DNA of 64,000 nt from Mycolicibacterium wolinskyi (GTDB lineage: Bacteria > Actinomycetota > Actinomycetes > Mycobacteriales > Mycobacteriaceae). The position numbers were made by a program, and so were the translations under genes. Below the pieces are notes generated by a model. That model was not told the origin of the DNA and made no database searches. It saw nothing but the letters and a program-made list of their open reading frames with translations. Shown one piece after another: positions 38,978 to 48,239 of the stretch. The stretch spans positions 186,001-250,000 of the forward strand of contig NZ_LQQA01000004.1 in NCBI RefSeq assembly GCF_002101965.1. The letters are read 5' to 3'. The number at the start of each line of letters is the position of its first letter. The stretch's first letter is position 1.

Positions 38978-40254
38978 CTGAAGGTTCTTCGTCGGTGCCG
39001 TTCCAGGCGCCCAAGGGTGTTCCCGACTACCTGCCGCCGGAGTCGGCGCAGTTCGTCGCGGTCCGAGACGGTCTGCTGGCCTCGGCCCGCCGCGCGGGGT
39101 ACGGCGACATCGAGCTGCCGATCTTCGAGGACACCGCGCTGTTCGCCCGCGGCGTCGGCGAGTCGACCGATGTGGTCTCCAAAGAGATGTACACCTTCGC
39201 CGACCGCGGCGACCGGTCGGTGACGCTGCGGCCCGAGGGAACCGCGGGCGTCATCCGCGCCGTCATCCAGCACCGCCTCGACCGCGGGGCGCTTCCGGTC
39301 AAGCTCTGCTACTCCGGGCCGTTCTTCCGGTACGAGCGGCCTCAGGCCGGTCGCTACCGTCAGTTGCAGCAGGTCGGTGTCGAGGCGATCGGCGTCGACG
39401 ATCCCGCACTCGACGCCGAGGTGATCGCCGTCGCCGACGCCGGATTCCGCTCGCTCGGCCTCGACGGCTTCCGCCTGGAGCTCACGTCACTGGGCGATGA
39501 CACGTGCCGGCCGGCGTATCGGGAACTGCTGCAGGAGTTCCTGTTCAAACTCGACCTCGACGAGGAGACCCGGCGGCGCGCCGAGATCAACCCACTGCGC
39601 GTGCTCGATGACAAACGGCCACACATCCGCGAGATGACCGCCGACGCGCCGCTCATGCTCGACCACCTGTCGGATTCGGCCAAACAGCACTTCGCGACCG
39701 TGCAGGCCCATCTCGACGCGCTCGGCGTGCCGTATGTGATCAATCCGCGGATGGTGCGCGGGCTCGACTACTACACCAAGACGACGTTCGAGTTCGTCCA
39801 TGACGGTTTGGGTGCGCAGTCGGGCATCGGCGGCGGCGGCCGCTACGACGGGCTCATGCGTCAACTCGGCGGCCAGGACGTGTCGGGCATCGGCTTCGGC
39901 CTCGGCGTCGACCGCACGCTCCTCGCACTGCAGGCCGAGGGCAAGACTGTCGCAGGCGTCGGAGGGGTGGAGGTGTTCGGGGTCCCCCTCGGCGACGCCG
40001 CCAAGCTCGAACTGGCCAAGCTCGCTGCCGCCCTGCGAGCCGGCGGGGTGCGGGTCGATCTCGCCTACGGCGACCGCGGCCTCAAGGGCGCGATGAAAGC
40101 CGCCGACCGGTCGGGCGCCAAGTATGCGCTCGTCGCCGGCGACCGCGACATCGAGGCAGGCACCGTCGGCCTCAAAGACCTGTCGACCGGCGACCAGGTC
40201 GACGTCGCCGCCGATTCCGTTGTCGCCGAGGTCCTTTCCCGCCTGTCCCGCTAG
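38974..40254 (+). CDS. hisS: histidyl-tRNA synthetase
   Basis: 426-residue class II synthetase. [12 protein letters not shown] at the start, motif 2 ([29 protein letters not shown]), the histidine-binding loop [14 protein letters not shown] and motif 3 ([15 protein letters not shown]) are present, followed by the C-terminal anticodon-binding domain ending [11 protein letters not shown]. The GTG overlaps the upstream stop by 4 nt. A large hairpin follows 19 nt after its stop. Confidence 0.97.
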   Translation: MTEGSSSVPFQAPKGVPDYLPPESAQFVAVRDGLLASARRAGYGDIELPIFEDTALFARGVGESTDVVSKEMYTFADRGDRSVTLRPEGTAGVIRAVIQHRLDRGALPVKLCYSGPFFRYERPQAGRYRQLQQVGVEAIGVDDPALDAEVIAVADAGFRSLGLDGFRLELTSLGDDTCRPAYRELLQEFLFKLDLDEETRRRAEINPLRVLDDKRPHIREMTADAPLMLDHLSDSAKQHFATVQAHLDALGVPYVINPRMVRGLDYYTKTTFEFVHDGLGAQSGIGGGGRYDGLMRQLGGQDVSGIGFGLGVDRTLLALQAEGKTVAGVGGVEVFGVPLGDAAKLELAKLAAALRAGGVRVDLAYGDRGLKGAMKAADRSGAKYALVAGDRDIEAGTVGLKDLSTGDQVDVAADSVVAEVLSRLSR

Positions 40255-40272
40255 CCCGGGATCACCCCGCTC

Positions 40273-40334
40273 CGCGAGCGACCGTGTCTGTACGCCGACA
40301 CGCCGTGATCGGCGTACATCCACGGTCGCTCGCG
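40273..40334. terminator. large two-step hairpin after hisS (GCGAGC family)
   Basis: Outer arms CGCGAGCGACCGTG (40273-40286) and CACGGTCGCTCGCG (40321-40334) pair perfectly. Inner arms GTACGCCGA (40290-40298) and TCGGCGTAC (40309-40317) follow, with a 10-nt loop: 24 of 26 positions pair. Related elements occur at 43108-43172 and 57048-57122. It may end hisS transcription. Confidence 0.75.
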
Positions 40335-40378
40335 CGGGTCGTGCGCCTAGAGTGAAGCGACTCGACTGCGGAGGTGCC

Positions 40379-41371
40379 ATGTCATTGATCGCGCTCGAAG
40401 AACACTTCGCCTGGGACCCGGCCAGCGCGGGCAACGTCGTCGGGACCTGGCTGCGCTCCAACAACCCGGTGGCTTACGAGCGGCTGTACGACCGGTCGAC
40501 ATTGCGTCTCGAGCAGATGGACGCCGCCGGGATCGACTTCCAGATCTTGTCGCTGTTCGACCCGGGAGTGCAAGACGAGACCGACGTCGCACGCGCAATT
40601 GACCTGGCCCGCCGCGCCAATGACGACCTCGCCGAGACCGTGCGCGAAAACCCGGACCGATTCGGCGGTTTCGCGACACTCGCGACCCAGGATCCGGCGG
40701 CCGCTGCGGCCGAACTGGAGCGCGCCGTCACCGACCTGGGCCTTGTGGGTGCATTGATCAACGGCCACTGCCGGGGACGCTATCTCGATGATCCCGAGTA
40801 TGAAGCACTGTTCGCGCGTGCGCAGGAACTGGGTGTGCCGATCTATCTGCATCCCACGACGCCGCATCCCGCCGTGATGGATGCGTGGTTCGCCCCGTAC
40901 GTCGACGACGGCCTGCACCTGGCCTCGTGGGGCTTCGCCGCGGAGACAGGCACGCACGTGTTGCGGCTCATCTACTCCGGGCTGTTCGACAAGTTCCCCG
41001 GCCTGCAGATGATCATCGGCCACCTCGGCGAGATGCTGCCGTTCGCGGCCTACCGCATCGACCGGTACTACGGGCTCGGCGGGAACGGCGGATCGAGCCA
41101 GCGGCTGCGACGGCTGCCGTCGGAGTATCTGCGCACCAATTTCCACGTCACCACGAGCGGCAATTTCTGCCCGACGGCCTTCCGGTGCACGCTCGATGTC
41201 ATGGGCACCGACCGGGTGATGTTCTCGGTGGACTATCCGATGGATGACAACGTGGACGGCGCCCGCTTCCTGGCGGACTACCCGATGGATGACGCTTCAC
41301 GCCGAAAAGTCAGTAGTGAGAACGCGATACGTCTCTTCGGCGGCCGGTTGCCCGCACATCTGGGCGCCTAG
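40379..41371 (+). CDS. amidohydrolase-2 family (ACMSD-like) metal-dependent hydrolase/decarboxylase
   Basis: 330-residue TIM-barrel protein. The N-terminal metal motif is weak (ALEEHF, where ACMSD relatives have D-x-H or E-E-H), followed by LHPTTPHPAV, IIGHLGEMLPFAAYRIDRYY and the terminal FSVDYPMDDN aspartate. That pattern matches gamma-resorcylate/5-carboxyvanillate decarboxylase-type proteins, which act on aromatic carboxylates; the substrate is unknown. ATG 40379 has GGAGG-like GCGGAGG about 4 bases upstream. It is convergent with the next gene, overlapping stops by 4 nt, so it is probably a single-gene unit. Confidence 0.8.
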   Translation: MSLIALEEHFAWDPASAGNVVGTWLRSNNPVAYERLYDRSTLRLEQMDAAGIDFQILSLFDPGVQDETDVARAIDLARRANDDLAETVRENPDRFGGFATLATQDPAAAAAELERAVTDLGLVGALINGHCRGRYLDDPEYEALFARAQELGVPIYLHPTTPHPAVMDAWFAPYVDDGLHLASWGFAAETGTHVLRLIYSGLFDKFPGLQMIIGHLGEMLPFAAYRIDRYYGLGGNGGSSQRLRRLPSEYLRTNFHVTTSGNFCPTAFRCTLDVMGTDRVMFSVDYPMDDNVDGARFLADYPMDDASRRKVSSENAIRLFGGRLPAHLGA

Positions 41372-42477
41372 AGCTCGAACACCTGGCCGTCGCGGGCGAC
41401 GGTGACCTTGCCGGAGTAGTTCTTGGCGATGGCATCGAGCCATTGGGAGTCGGGCAAGTCGGTGGGCGAGTAGTGGCTCAGCACAACATGTTTGGCATTG
41501 GCCGCCGCGGCGACCTCGCCGACCTGCTCGGCCGAGGTGTGCGAGCTCTTCAAATAGTTCGGCGGAAACCTGTTGTGGTAGTAGGCGTCATCGAGACTGT
41601 ATTGCGCCTCGTGCACCAGGATGTCGGTGTCCTTGGCCAGGGTGATCAGATTCTCCGACTTCGTGGTGTCACCCGAGAACGTGATGGATGTACCGGATTT
41701 CAGGTCGAACCGGAACCCGAAGGCAGGGTAGACGTCATAGTGGGACACCAAAGTCGCTGTCACGGTGACGTTGTCGTCCGACATCACCGGGAACGGCGCG
41801 GTTTTCGGGGACCTGTTGCGGTAGTCCGAACCCGGCGGCACCGTGATCTCGACGACCTCGATCAGGTCTTGGATGTCATCGATTCCCATGTCGCGGATGA
41901 AGATGTTGCTCGTGTAGGCGTATGCCTGCAGCAGTGCCTTGCTGGTGGCGGCCAGCCCGGGTGCGGGGTTGCCAGGTTCGATCGTCGCCGGGTCGTGGTC
42001 GCCGACCTGGCTCGGCGGCAAGCCACCGGCCGGGCCGGGACCGTAGACGGTGACCGGCGCCTTTCCGGGTGCCGCCGTGTAACCGCCGGAGAGAAAGAAG
42101 CTGTAGTAGTCGACGATGTGGTCGGTGTGCAGGTGGGTGATGAACATGCTCTTCAGATCGTTGAACGTGAAGCCCGCATCGGCGAACGCGTTCATCGAGC
42201 CCAACCCGCAATCGATTTGATAGACGTCACCGCCGATTTTGACCGCTGACGAAATCCCGGTTCTGTTGGGGACCGGCGGCGGACCGGCCTGGACGCCAAG
42301 CGTGACCAAGGCATTCTCGGGCATCGTGGCGGCCGACTTCGGCGGTTCTGCCGAACTGCACGCCGATGTGCTGAGAATCGCGCCGCCGACCACCGCCGAC
42401 ATCGAGGCCGTCAATATGGAGCGTCGGGACAGTGAACCGGGACCTCGTGCGTCGTGACCACCGCAGGCGCATTCCAC
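41368..42477 (-). CDS. Tat-exported metallo-beta-lactamase-fold lipoprotein
   Basis: 369 residues. Twin arginines in SLSRRSILTAS (18-19) and the lipobox ILSTSAC (Cys near 40) mark a Tat lipoprotein. The catalytic domain has THLHTDH (114-120), FSGDTTKSENL and the late histidine LSHYSP. This resembles the RNase Z/arylsulfatase-like branch, but export implies a small-molecule ester or phosphate substrate in the periplasm. GTG 42477 is the start. The N-terminus holds an unusual Cys pair (ECACGG) ahead of the signal. Confidence 0.8.
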   Translation of the reverse strand: MECACGGHDARGPGSLSRRSILTASMSAVVGGAILSTSACSSAEPPKSAATMPENALVTLGVQAGPPPVPNRTGISSAVKIGGDVYQIDCGLGSMNAFADAGFTFNDLKSMFITHLHTDHIVDYYSFFLSGGYTAAPGKAPVTVYGPGPAGGLPPSQVGDHDPATIEPGNPAPGLAATSKALLQAYAYTSNIFIRDMGIDDIQDLIEVVEITVPPGSDYRNRSPKTAPFPVMSDDNVTVTATLVSHYDVYPAFGFRFDLKSGTSITFSGDTTKSENLITLAKDTDILVHEAQYSLDDAYYHNRFPPNYLKSSHTSAEQVGEVAAAANAKHVVLSHYSPTDLPDSQWLDAIAKNYSGKVTVARDGQVFEL

Positions 42478-42535
42478 GCCCGTCAGGCTAACGGGTCTGG
42501 GCTTTGCTGGAGCGACTTCGCACGGGTTCGATCCT

Positions 42536-43084
42536 CTACCGGCCGTGCACGACCGCGGTCAACACTTCGTCAAGGTTTCCGACGCCGCCACCGAACGGAT
42601 TGCCGCGCTTGAGCACTCGCACACCTACCGGCGTCACCGCGACGAGCTTGGGCGAGCTGGATGTCAATTGCATGTGCCGCTCGAAACGCACCTGATCCAG
42701 CGGCGCGATGATCTGGCCGGCGCCGTCGCGGTAGACGCGTTGGGCTCGGTCGAACACCGCGACCGGGGTGAAGGTGTGCAGTGGAGCGAGCCGGCGGCGA
42801 CGCAGCGCCCGGGCGGTGGCCGCCAGTCCCACCCCTGCCAGCAGCCCGACGCCGAGCAGGACGGCGCCGACGACAACCGATGACACTGCCAGCGATCCAG
42901 CCGCGGCCATGATCATCGACACCACGCCGAACCCGCCGCATACGAGCGTAAAAATCAACAGGACGAACGCGAAGATCTCCGATGGGCCGTTGCCGCGGTC
43001 GACGACAACGACGTTGGGCCCGTCCTCGGCGACGACCAGGCCGCCGGTTTCGGCGACGATTCGAGGCTCGCCCATGGTGTTCAT
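42536..43084 (-). CDS. membrane protein of unknown function
   Basis: 182 residues. The N-terminal 35 residues are polar, then two adjacent membrane helices (about 38-60, FAFVLLIFTLVCGGFGVVSMIM, and 66-90), then a cytoplasmic domain of about 85 residues with FDRAQRVYRDGAGQIIAPLDQVRFERHMQL, resembling PH-like membrane-associated domains. I cannot assign a family. The start may be either ATG 43084 or ATG 43075, three codons later. It precedes the lipoprotein gene on the same strand by 58 nt. Confidence 0.6.
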   Translation of the reverse strand: MNTMGEPRIVAETGGLVVAEDGPNVVVVDRGNGPSEIFAFVLLIFTLVCGGFGVVSMIMAAAGSLAVSSVVVGAVLLGVGLLAGVGLAATARALRRRRLAPLHTFTPVAVFDRAQRVYRDGAGQIIAPLDQVRFERHMQLTSSSPKLVAVTPVGVRVLKRGNPFGGGVGNLDEVLTAVVHGR

Positions 43085-43107
43085 GGCCGAAGTGTGCCCC
43101 TCGTGCG

Positions 43108-43172
43108 CCGCGAGCGTCCTCGAAATGCCGAGGATTTACGGCGTGTCGGGGTACAGACACGGTCGCTCGCGG
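43108..43172. repeat. intergenic stem-loop of the GCGAGC family
   Basis: Arms CCGCGAGCG (43108-43116) and CGCTCGCGG (43164-43172) enclose a smaller hairpin TCCTCG/CGAGGA. The 21 bases 43151-43171 are the exact reverse complement of 40273-40293 after hisS, so the two elements are copies of one intergenic repeat. Confidence 0.7.
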
Positions 43173-43210
43173 TGCAAGGGGTGCAGCACGGGAAGCAGAA
43201 CTAAGCAGAA

Positions 43211-43903
43211 CTAGATGGCCATGGCGGCGCGGACGTCGGCCTCGGAGGCCGAGCCGCCGGTGCCGCTGGAGGTGATGCGGCCAGACTCGAGGATGTAGTA
43301 CCGCTGCGAGGATTCCAGCGCGAAGCCGATGTGCTGTTCGACCAACAGCACTCCGAGGTCACCGCGGGCGGTCAGCGCAGTGATGGCCTGCTCGATCTCG
43401 GCGACGACCGACGGCTGGATGCCCTCGGTCGGCTCGTCGAGGATGAGCGTCTTGGGGCTGGTGATGAGTGCCCGGGCGATCGCCAACTGCTGGCGCTGAC
43501 CACCCGACAGCAGACCGGCCCGGCGGGTCAGCAACTCTTTCAGCGCCGGGAACAGATCGAGCTGCTCGTCGATGAGAGCCTTGCCGTTCTTGCGGCCATC
43601 GGCCACGACTTGCAGATTTTCGGCGGTGGTCAGTTGCCCGAACGACTGCTGGCCCTGTGGGACATAGGCCAGGCCGCGCGCGACGCGTGCGCTCGGCCGG
43701 AGCTTGGTGATGTCCTCACCTTCGAAAAGGACCTTGCCCGCAGTGCATTTGAGTAGCCCGACGGCAGCGCGCAACAGTGTGGTCTTGCCGGCACCGTTGT
43801 GCCCCATCACCGCGGCCACACCGTCGGACGGCACCTCGATGCTGGCGCCGTGGATGACCTCGGAGCGGCCGTAACCGGTTCGGACGTCGACGAGTTCGAG
43901 CAT
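43211..43903 (-). CDS. urtE: urea ABC transporter ATP-binding protein UrtE
   Basis: 230-residue LivF-like ATPase. Walker A GHNGAGKTT near 34-42, PQGQQSFGQLTTAENL, signature LSGGQRQQLAIARAL, Walker B LILDEPTEGIQPSVV and switch VEQH are intact. The TEGIQPS segment is characteristic of UrtE. It is last of urtABCDE. ATG 43903 overlaps the urtD stop by one base. Confidence 0.93.
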   Translation of the reverse strand: MLELVDVRTGYGRSEVIHGASIEVPSDGVAAVMGHNGAGKTTLLRAAVGLLKCTAGKVLFEGEDITKLRPSARVARGLAYVPQGQQSFGQLTTAENLQVVADGRKNGKALIDEQLDLFPALKELLTRRAGLLSGGQRQQLAIARALITSPKTLILDEPTEGIQPSVVAEIEQAITALTARGDLGVLLVEQHIGFALESSQRYYILESGRITSSGTGGSASEADVRAAMAI

Positions 43904-44718
43904 CAGGCAATTCCTTCCACGCCCGCGGCGGCCGTGCCCAGATAGACCTCTTGCACTTTCGGGTTGGCCTGGACTTCGGCCACCGACCCTTCCGCGATGA
44001 CCTGTCCGCGGGCCAGTACGGTCACCGAAGTGGCGAACGCGCGCATGAAGTCCATGTCGTGTTCGACGACGACGACCGTGCGTTCGGCGCCGATGCGGCG
44101 CAAGAGGTTTCCGGTTTCCTCACGTTCTTCGGTGCTCATGCCGGCGACGGGCTCATCGAGCAGCAGCACGTCGGCGTTCTGGACCAGCAGCATGCCGATC
44201 TCCAGCCATTGCTTCTGCCCATGGGCGAGAATCCCCGCCGGCTTGTCGGCCAGATGGGTCAACCCGATGGTGTGCAATGCCTGTTCGATCACCGGCAGCA
44301 CGCCTTTGCGCTTGCGCATCAGCGTCCACACCGACCGGCCCGCACCCGCCGCGATGTCGAGGTTCTGCAGCACGGTCAGCTGCTCGAACACGCTCGCGGT
44401 CTGGAATGTGCGGCCAACCCCACGCCGGGCGATCTGGTGCACCTTCTTGCCGAGCAGTTCCACGCCCGACTTGTTCACCGAACCGGACGCCGGGACCAGG
44501 CCGGTGATCGCGTCGATCACCGTCGTCTTGCCCGCCCCGTTGGGTCCGATCAGGAATCGAAGGTCGCCCTGGAACAGGGTGAGGTCGACGTCGCTGACGG
44601 CTTTGAATCCGTCGAATTCGACTGTCAACCCGCGTACTTCGAGGTACTGGGTGCCCATGCCGACATTGCCGCCCTCGACGGGTTCCTTGCCCGCGGTGCT
44701 CGCTTCGACCTCGGTCAT
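43903..44718 (-). CDS. urtD: urea ABC transporter ATP-binding protein UrtD
   Basis: 271-residue LivG-like ATPase. An extended N-terminus (EVEASTAGKEPVEGGNVGMG) precedes Walker A GPNGAGKTTVIDAITGL near 58. Also present are GVGRTFQTASVFEQLTVLQNL, AHGQKQWLEIGMLL in place of the usual LSGGQ signature (typical of UrtD), Walker B VLLLDEPVAGMSTEE and VVVEHDMDF. ATG overlaps the urtC stop by 4 nt. It pairs with UrtE as the transporter motor. Confidence 0.93.
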   Translation of the reverse strand: MTEVEASTAGKEPVEGGNVGMGTQYLEVRGLTVEFDGFKAVSDVDLTLFQGDLRFLIGPNGAGKTTVIDAITGLVPASGSVNKSGVELLGKKVHQIARRGVGRTFQTASVFEQLTVLQNLDIAAGAGRSVWTLMRKRKGVLPVIEQALHTIGLTHLADKPAGILAHGQKQWLEIGMLLVQNADVLLLDEPVAGMSTEEREETGNLLRRIGAERTVVVVEHDMDFMRAFATSVTVLARGQVIAEGSVAEVQANPKVQEVYLGTAAAGVEGIA

Positions 44719-45824
44719 GAGCTGGCGCCCACCTTTTCTGTGTCAGGGTCCGAGTCGGGGACTTTGTCCGACGGCGCGTCTGCCTTGGCTCTGCGTCGAC
44801 GTTTGAGCAGTACCCCGAGTCCGGCCAGCCCGGCCGGGAAAAACCCGACGACGACGATGAACAGCAGTCCCTGGGCGTAGGTCCACTCGGACGGAAAGCG
44901 TTCGGAGAACAGTGTTTGCGCCCATGCCACACCGATCGCGCCGAGCACCGGACCGAGCAGCGTGGTCCGCCCACCGATCGCGACGCCGATCAAGAACGCG
45001 ATCGACGGCACGATACCCACCTGCGAGGGCGCGATGAAGCCGACGATGGGCGCGAACAGTGCACCGGCGATGCTCGCGAACAGCGCGGCCAGCGTGTAGG
45101 CGACGACCTTGATGTTGGCCGGGTCATAGCCCAGGAATCGCACGCGTTCCTCACCGTCACGCACCGCGACCAACAGTTCGCCGTAGCGGCTGTACATCAA
45201 CTGTCGGACGACGGCGACCACGATCAGCAGGGTCGCGGCGGCGATGAAGTACAGCATCTGCTTGTTCACCGGATCGTTGAGCGTGAAACCGAAGAACGTG
45301 CGGAAGTTGGTGAGCCCGTTGCTGCCGCCGATGCTGGTCTGACCGACGAGCAGGATCGCCAGCGCTGCCGCGAGCGCCTGCGACAGGATCGCAAAGTAGG
45401 CACCCTTGACCCGTCGTTTGAAAACCCCGAAGCCGAGCAGTGCGGCGATCCCGGCCGGAATCACCAGGATGGCCAACAGCGTGAAGGCGGGGGAGGCGAA
45501 CGGCGTCCAGTAACCCGGCAGTTCGCGCACGCCGGCGATCTGCATGAAGTCCGGCACGTCGTCGCCGCGGATCTGGGCGTCGGCGATCTTGAGGTGCATG
45601 CCCATCATGTAGCCGCCGAGGCCGAAGAACACGCCCTGCCCGAGGACGAGCATTCCGCCACGGCCCCAAGCCAATCCGATACCGACCGCCACGATGGCAA
45701 AGCACAGGAACTTGCCGAGCAGGCTGAGGCGGAAATCCGAGAGCACTGCCGGCGCCACTCCGAAGAGCAGGACCGCTGCGACACCGAAGCCCGCCCATGT
45801 TTGCCAGCGTCCAAGGATGGTCAT
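44715..45824 (-). CDS. urtC: urea ABC transporter permease UrtC
   Basis: 369-residue LivM-type permease with about ten helices and an extracellular loop around GYWTPFASPAF. GRGGMLVLGQGVFFGLGGYMMGMHL and VRDGEERVRFLGYDPANIKVVAYTLAA are UrtC hallmarks. The C-terminus is basic then acidic (KRRRRAKADAPSDKVPDSDPD). ATG 45824 lies within the urtB stop; the longer open frame upstream is a shadow of urtB. Confidence 0.93.
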   Translation of the reverse strand: MTILGRWQTWAGFGVAAVLLFGVAPAVLSDFRLSLLGKFLCFAIVAVGIGLAWGRGGMLVLGQGVFFGLGGYMMGMHLKIADAQIRGDDVPDFMQIAGVRELPGYWTPFASPAFTLLAILVIPAGIAALLGFGVFKRRVKGAYFAILSQALAAALAILLVGQTSIGGSNGLTNFRTFFGFTLNDPVNKQMLYFIAAATLLIVVAVVRQLMYSRYGELLVAVRDGEERVRFLGYDPANIKVVAYTLAALFASIAGALFAPIVGFIAPSQVGIVPSIAFLIGVAIGGRTTLLGPVLGAIGVAWAQTLFSERFPSEWTYAQGLLFIVVVGFFPAGLAGLGVLLKRRRRAKADAPSDKVPDSDPDTEKVGASS

Positions 45825-46705
45825 ACGAGACTCCTTGTCCGAACGGTGAACAACCCCTGCGGGCGCACCTGCAGGAAGATCACGATGATCACGAACACGA
45901 TCACCTTGGCCAGCGACGCCGTGGTGCTGTACTCGATGAACGAGTTCAGGAAGCCGAGCGCGAGCGCCGCGATGACGGTGCCCTTGATCTGGCCGAGCCC
46001 GCCGACGACCACCACCAGGAACGCGTCGATCAGGAAGCTCTGCCCGATGGTCGGGCTCGTCGAGCCGATCAACGTCAACGCGACACCGGCCACGGCCGCG
46101 AGCCCCGACCCGATGAAGAACGTCGTGATGTCGGTCTTGCGCGACGAGATGCCGCTGGTCTCGGCGAGGTCGCGGTTCTGCACGACCGCCCGGATACGCC
46201 GGCCCATGGGGCTCGTCTTGAGCACCGTGGCCAGCACCGCGACGCACACGATGGCCAGGATCAGGATGAAGATGCGCGTCTTGGGTACGACGGCGCCGAG
46301 GATCTCGACACCGCCCGACAGCCATGACGGAGCGACCACGTTGACTGCGGGGGCGCCGAAGATGTCGCGGGCGATCTGCTGCAGGATCAGACCGACGCCG
46401 AAGGTCACGAGCAGGGTGTCCAGCGGCCGGTCGTACATGCGCTGGATCAGCGTGACCTCCAGCAGTGCGCCCATCGCGCCGCCGACCACGAATCCGACGA
46501 GAAGCGAAATCAACAGTGATGCACCGGCATTGGAGATGATCTGCTGAACCACGTAAGCGGTGTAGCAACCGGCCATGATGAACTCACCGTGCGCCATGTT
46601 GATGACGCCCATCTGGCCGAAGGTCAAGGACAGGCCGAGCGCCGCCAGCAACAGGATCGAGCCGAGGCTCAATCCCGTTGCCAGCTGGCCGATCAGAATA
46701 TCCAT
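45821..46705 (-). CDS. urtB: urea ABC transporter permease UrtB
   Basis: 294-residue LivH-type permease with eight or nine helices. ALGLSLTFGQMGVINMAHGEFIMAGCYTAYV near the N-terminus and TLIGSTSPTIGQSFLIDAFLVVVVGGLGQIKGT are strongly UrtB-like. It is shorter than proteobacterial UrtB, which carries a large extra N-terminal domain. ATG lies 7 nt after the urtA stop; its own stop overlaps the urtC start. Confidence 0.93.
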   Translation of the reverse strand: MDILIGQLATGLSLGSILLLAALGLSLTFGQMGVINMAHGEFIMAGCYTAYVVQQIISNAGASLLISLLVGFVVGGAMGALLEVTLIQRMYDRPLDTLLVTFGVGLILQQIARDIFGAPAVNVVAPSWLSGGVEILGAVVPKTRIFILILAIVCVAVLATVLKTSPMGRRIRAVVQNRDLAETSGISSRKTDITTFFIGSGLAAVAGVALTLIGSTSPTIGQSFLIDAFLVVVVGGLGQIKGTVIAALALGFLNSFIEYSTTASLAKVIVFVIIVIFLQVRPQGLFTVRTRSLV

Positions 46706-46712
46706 GGCCCGC

Positions 46713-47981
46713 TCAGCCGGACAGCCCGGCGGCCCACGGGTAGGACTTCAAGTACGGGTCCGGCTCGATCGGGCCCTTCGACTCCCAGATGGTGTAGATC
46801 AGGCCGTCCGGGCGGATCTCACCGATGCGGGCGGTCTTGGTGATGTGGTGGTTCTCGCCGTCGATGGTCACCTTGCCCTCAGGGGCGTCGAAGGTCACGC
46901 CGTCGGCGTTGTCCTGAATTGCCTTGACGTCGAACGACTGTGCCTTTTCGACGGTGTTCTTCCAGAGATAAACCGACACGTAGGCCGCTTCCATCGGGTC
47001 CGAGGTCGGCTTCTTGGGATCCTTGACGAAGTCCTTGTAGGCCTTGACGAAAGCCTTGTTGACCGGGGTGTCGATGGTCTCGTAGTAGTTCCACGCCGTC
47101 AGCTGCCCGGTCACGTTCTGGACGCCGATGCCGCCGACCTCTTCCTCGGCGATCGACACCGACACCACCGGCATGTCCTGCGGGGTCAGGCCGACGTTTT
47201 TGTACTCGCGGAAGAACGCCACGTTGGAGTCACCGTTGAGGGTGTTGAACACCGCGTCGGCGTTGGCGCCGCGCACCTTGTTGACGATCGTGGAGAAGTC
47301 CGTCGATCCCAGCGGGGTGTAGTCCTCGCCCTTGATCTCGATGCCGTTCGCCCCGGCGTACGCCTTGATGATGCGGTTGGCCGTCTGCGGGAACACGTAG
47401 TCGCTGCCGACCAGGTACAGCGACTTGACGCCCTTCTCCTTGAGGTAGTCGAGCGCGGGCACGATCTGCTGGTTGGTGGTCGCGCCGGTGTAGAAGATGT
47501 TCTTGCTCGATTCGAGGCCCTCGTACTGCACCGGGTAATACAGGAGAGAGTTGGCGCTTTCGAAGACCGGCAGCATGGCCTTGCGGCTCGACGACGTCCA
47601 GCCGCCGAACACCGCTGCGACGCAATCGCTGCTGATCAACTTCTCGGCCTTCTCGGCGAACACCGTGGGCTCCGACGCACCGTCCTCGCCGATGAGCTCG
47701 ATCTGCTTGCCCAGCACACCGCCCTTGGCGTTGATCTCGTCGACAGCGAGTTTGATCGAGTCGCGGACCGTCACCTCGGAGATGGCCATCGTTCCCGACA
47801 GTGAGTTCAACGAGCCGACCTTGATCGTGGGCCCGGACGTGTCCACGCATGACTCAGCATTTGCTGCGTCGGTTTCGCTTGCCCTGCTTCCGCATCCGGC
47901 CAATAGAAGGCTGGCGACTGCGATCACGCTTCCGGTGGCTAACGCCGATCTGCGGAACGTGGCACGTGCTGGTACTCGCAT
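46713..47981 (-). CDS. urtA: urea ABC transporter substrate-binding lipoprotein UrtA
   Basis: 422 residues. Signal peptide with lipobox LLLAGC (Cys 30), then a Leu/Ile/Val-binding-protein-like fold. IKVGSLNSLSGTMAISEV, GWTSSSRKAMLPVFE, NSLLYYPVQYEGLE and YTGATTNQQIVPALDYL are typical of urea/short-chain amide binding proteins. ATG 47981 has GGAAAGG six bases upstream; a TTG two codons earlier is less likely. It is first of urtABCDE. No urease or urea amidolyase gene is in the window. Nitrogen control by GlnR is known for such operons in relatives, but I could not identify a clear site. Confidence 0.93.
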   Translation of the reverse strand: MRVPARATFRRSALATGSVIAVASLLLAGCGSRASETDAANAESCVDTSGPTIKVGSLNSLSGTMAISEVTVRDSIKLAVDEINAKGGVLGKQIELIGEDGASEPTVFAEKAEKLISSDCVAAVFGGWTSSSRKAMLPVFESANSLLYYPVQYEGLESSKNIFYTGATTNQQIVPALDYLKEKGVKSLYLVGSDYVFPQTANRIIKAYAGANGIEIKGEDYTPLGSTDFSTIVNKVRGANADAVFNTLNGDSNVAFFREYKNVGLTPQDMPVVSVSIAEEEVGGIGVQNVTGQLTAWNYYETIDTPVNKAFVKAYKDFVKDPKKPTSDPMEAAYVSVYLWKNTVEKAQSFDVKAIQDNADGVTFDAPEGKVTIDGENHHITKTARIGEIRPDGLIYTIWESKGPIEPDPYLKSYPWAAGLSG

Positions 47982-48005
47982 GAACAACCTTTCCCAATGA
48001 TTGCA

Positions 48006-48035
48006 GCGCTTTTCGGCCGATGCGATCGGCAGCGC
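48006..48035 (-). promoter_or_regulatory. hairpin in the urtA leader
   Basis: GCCGAT (48016-48021) and ATCGGC (48025-48030) form a stem with a 3-nt loop, enclosed by GCGCT (48006-48010) and AGCGC (48031-48035) with a 5-nt bulge. It lies about 25 nt ahead of the urtA start on the transcript. The rest of the 258-nt gap 47982-48239 is AT-richer and must hold two divergent promoters. Confidence 0.45.
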
Positions 48036-48225
48036 CGCAGGAGGCTAAACACACTGTGCGGGTGTCGAATCGGGACGTTAGAGCGCCGGTGTTACTGAGA
48101 AATGTCTGTATGTGACGAACAAATTAACCTCTAGCTAGACGGGCGTTGGTTTGCCGTTTTCGCGTAACTCCACGACGCCTTTCGCGACGCCCGTGCGCTC
48201 ATTCGTCGCACCTGTAACAAGCCGG

Positions 48226-48231
48226 TAGCCT
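48226..48231 (+). promoter_or_regulatory. -10 element suggesting a leaderless transcript for the secreted protein
   Basis: TAGCCT at 48226-48231 fits the TANNNT -10 core. The expected start point is 6-9 bases further, at or next to the ATG at 48240, and no RBS is seen before that ATG. Confidence 0.4.
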
Positions 48232-48239
48232 GCCTCGAT

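Noticed and set aside
48091..48116. GlnR-like pentamers GTTAC and GTGAC (minus strand GTAAC, GTCAC) upstream of urtA
   Set aside because: Spacing is 21 rather than 22 and the intervening GAAAC-type half-sites are absent; too weak to call although GlnR control of a urea importer would be expected.
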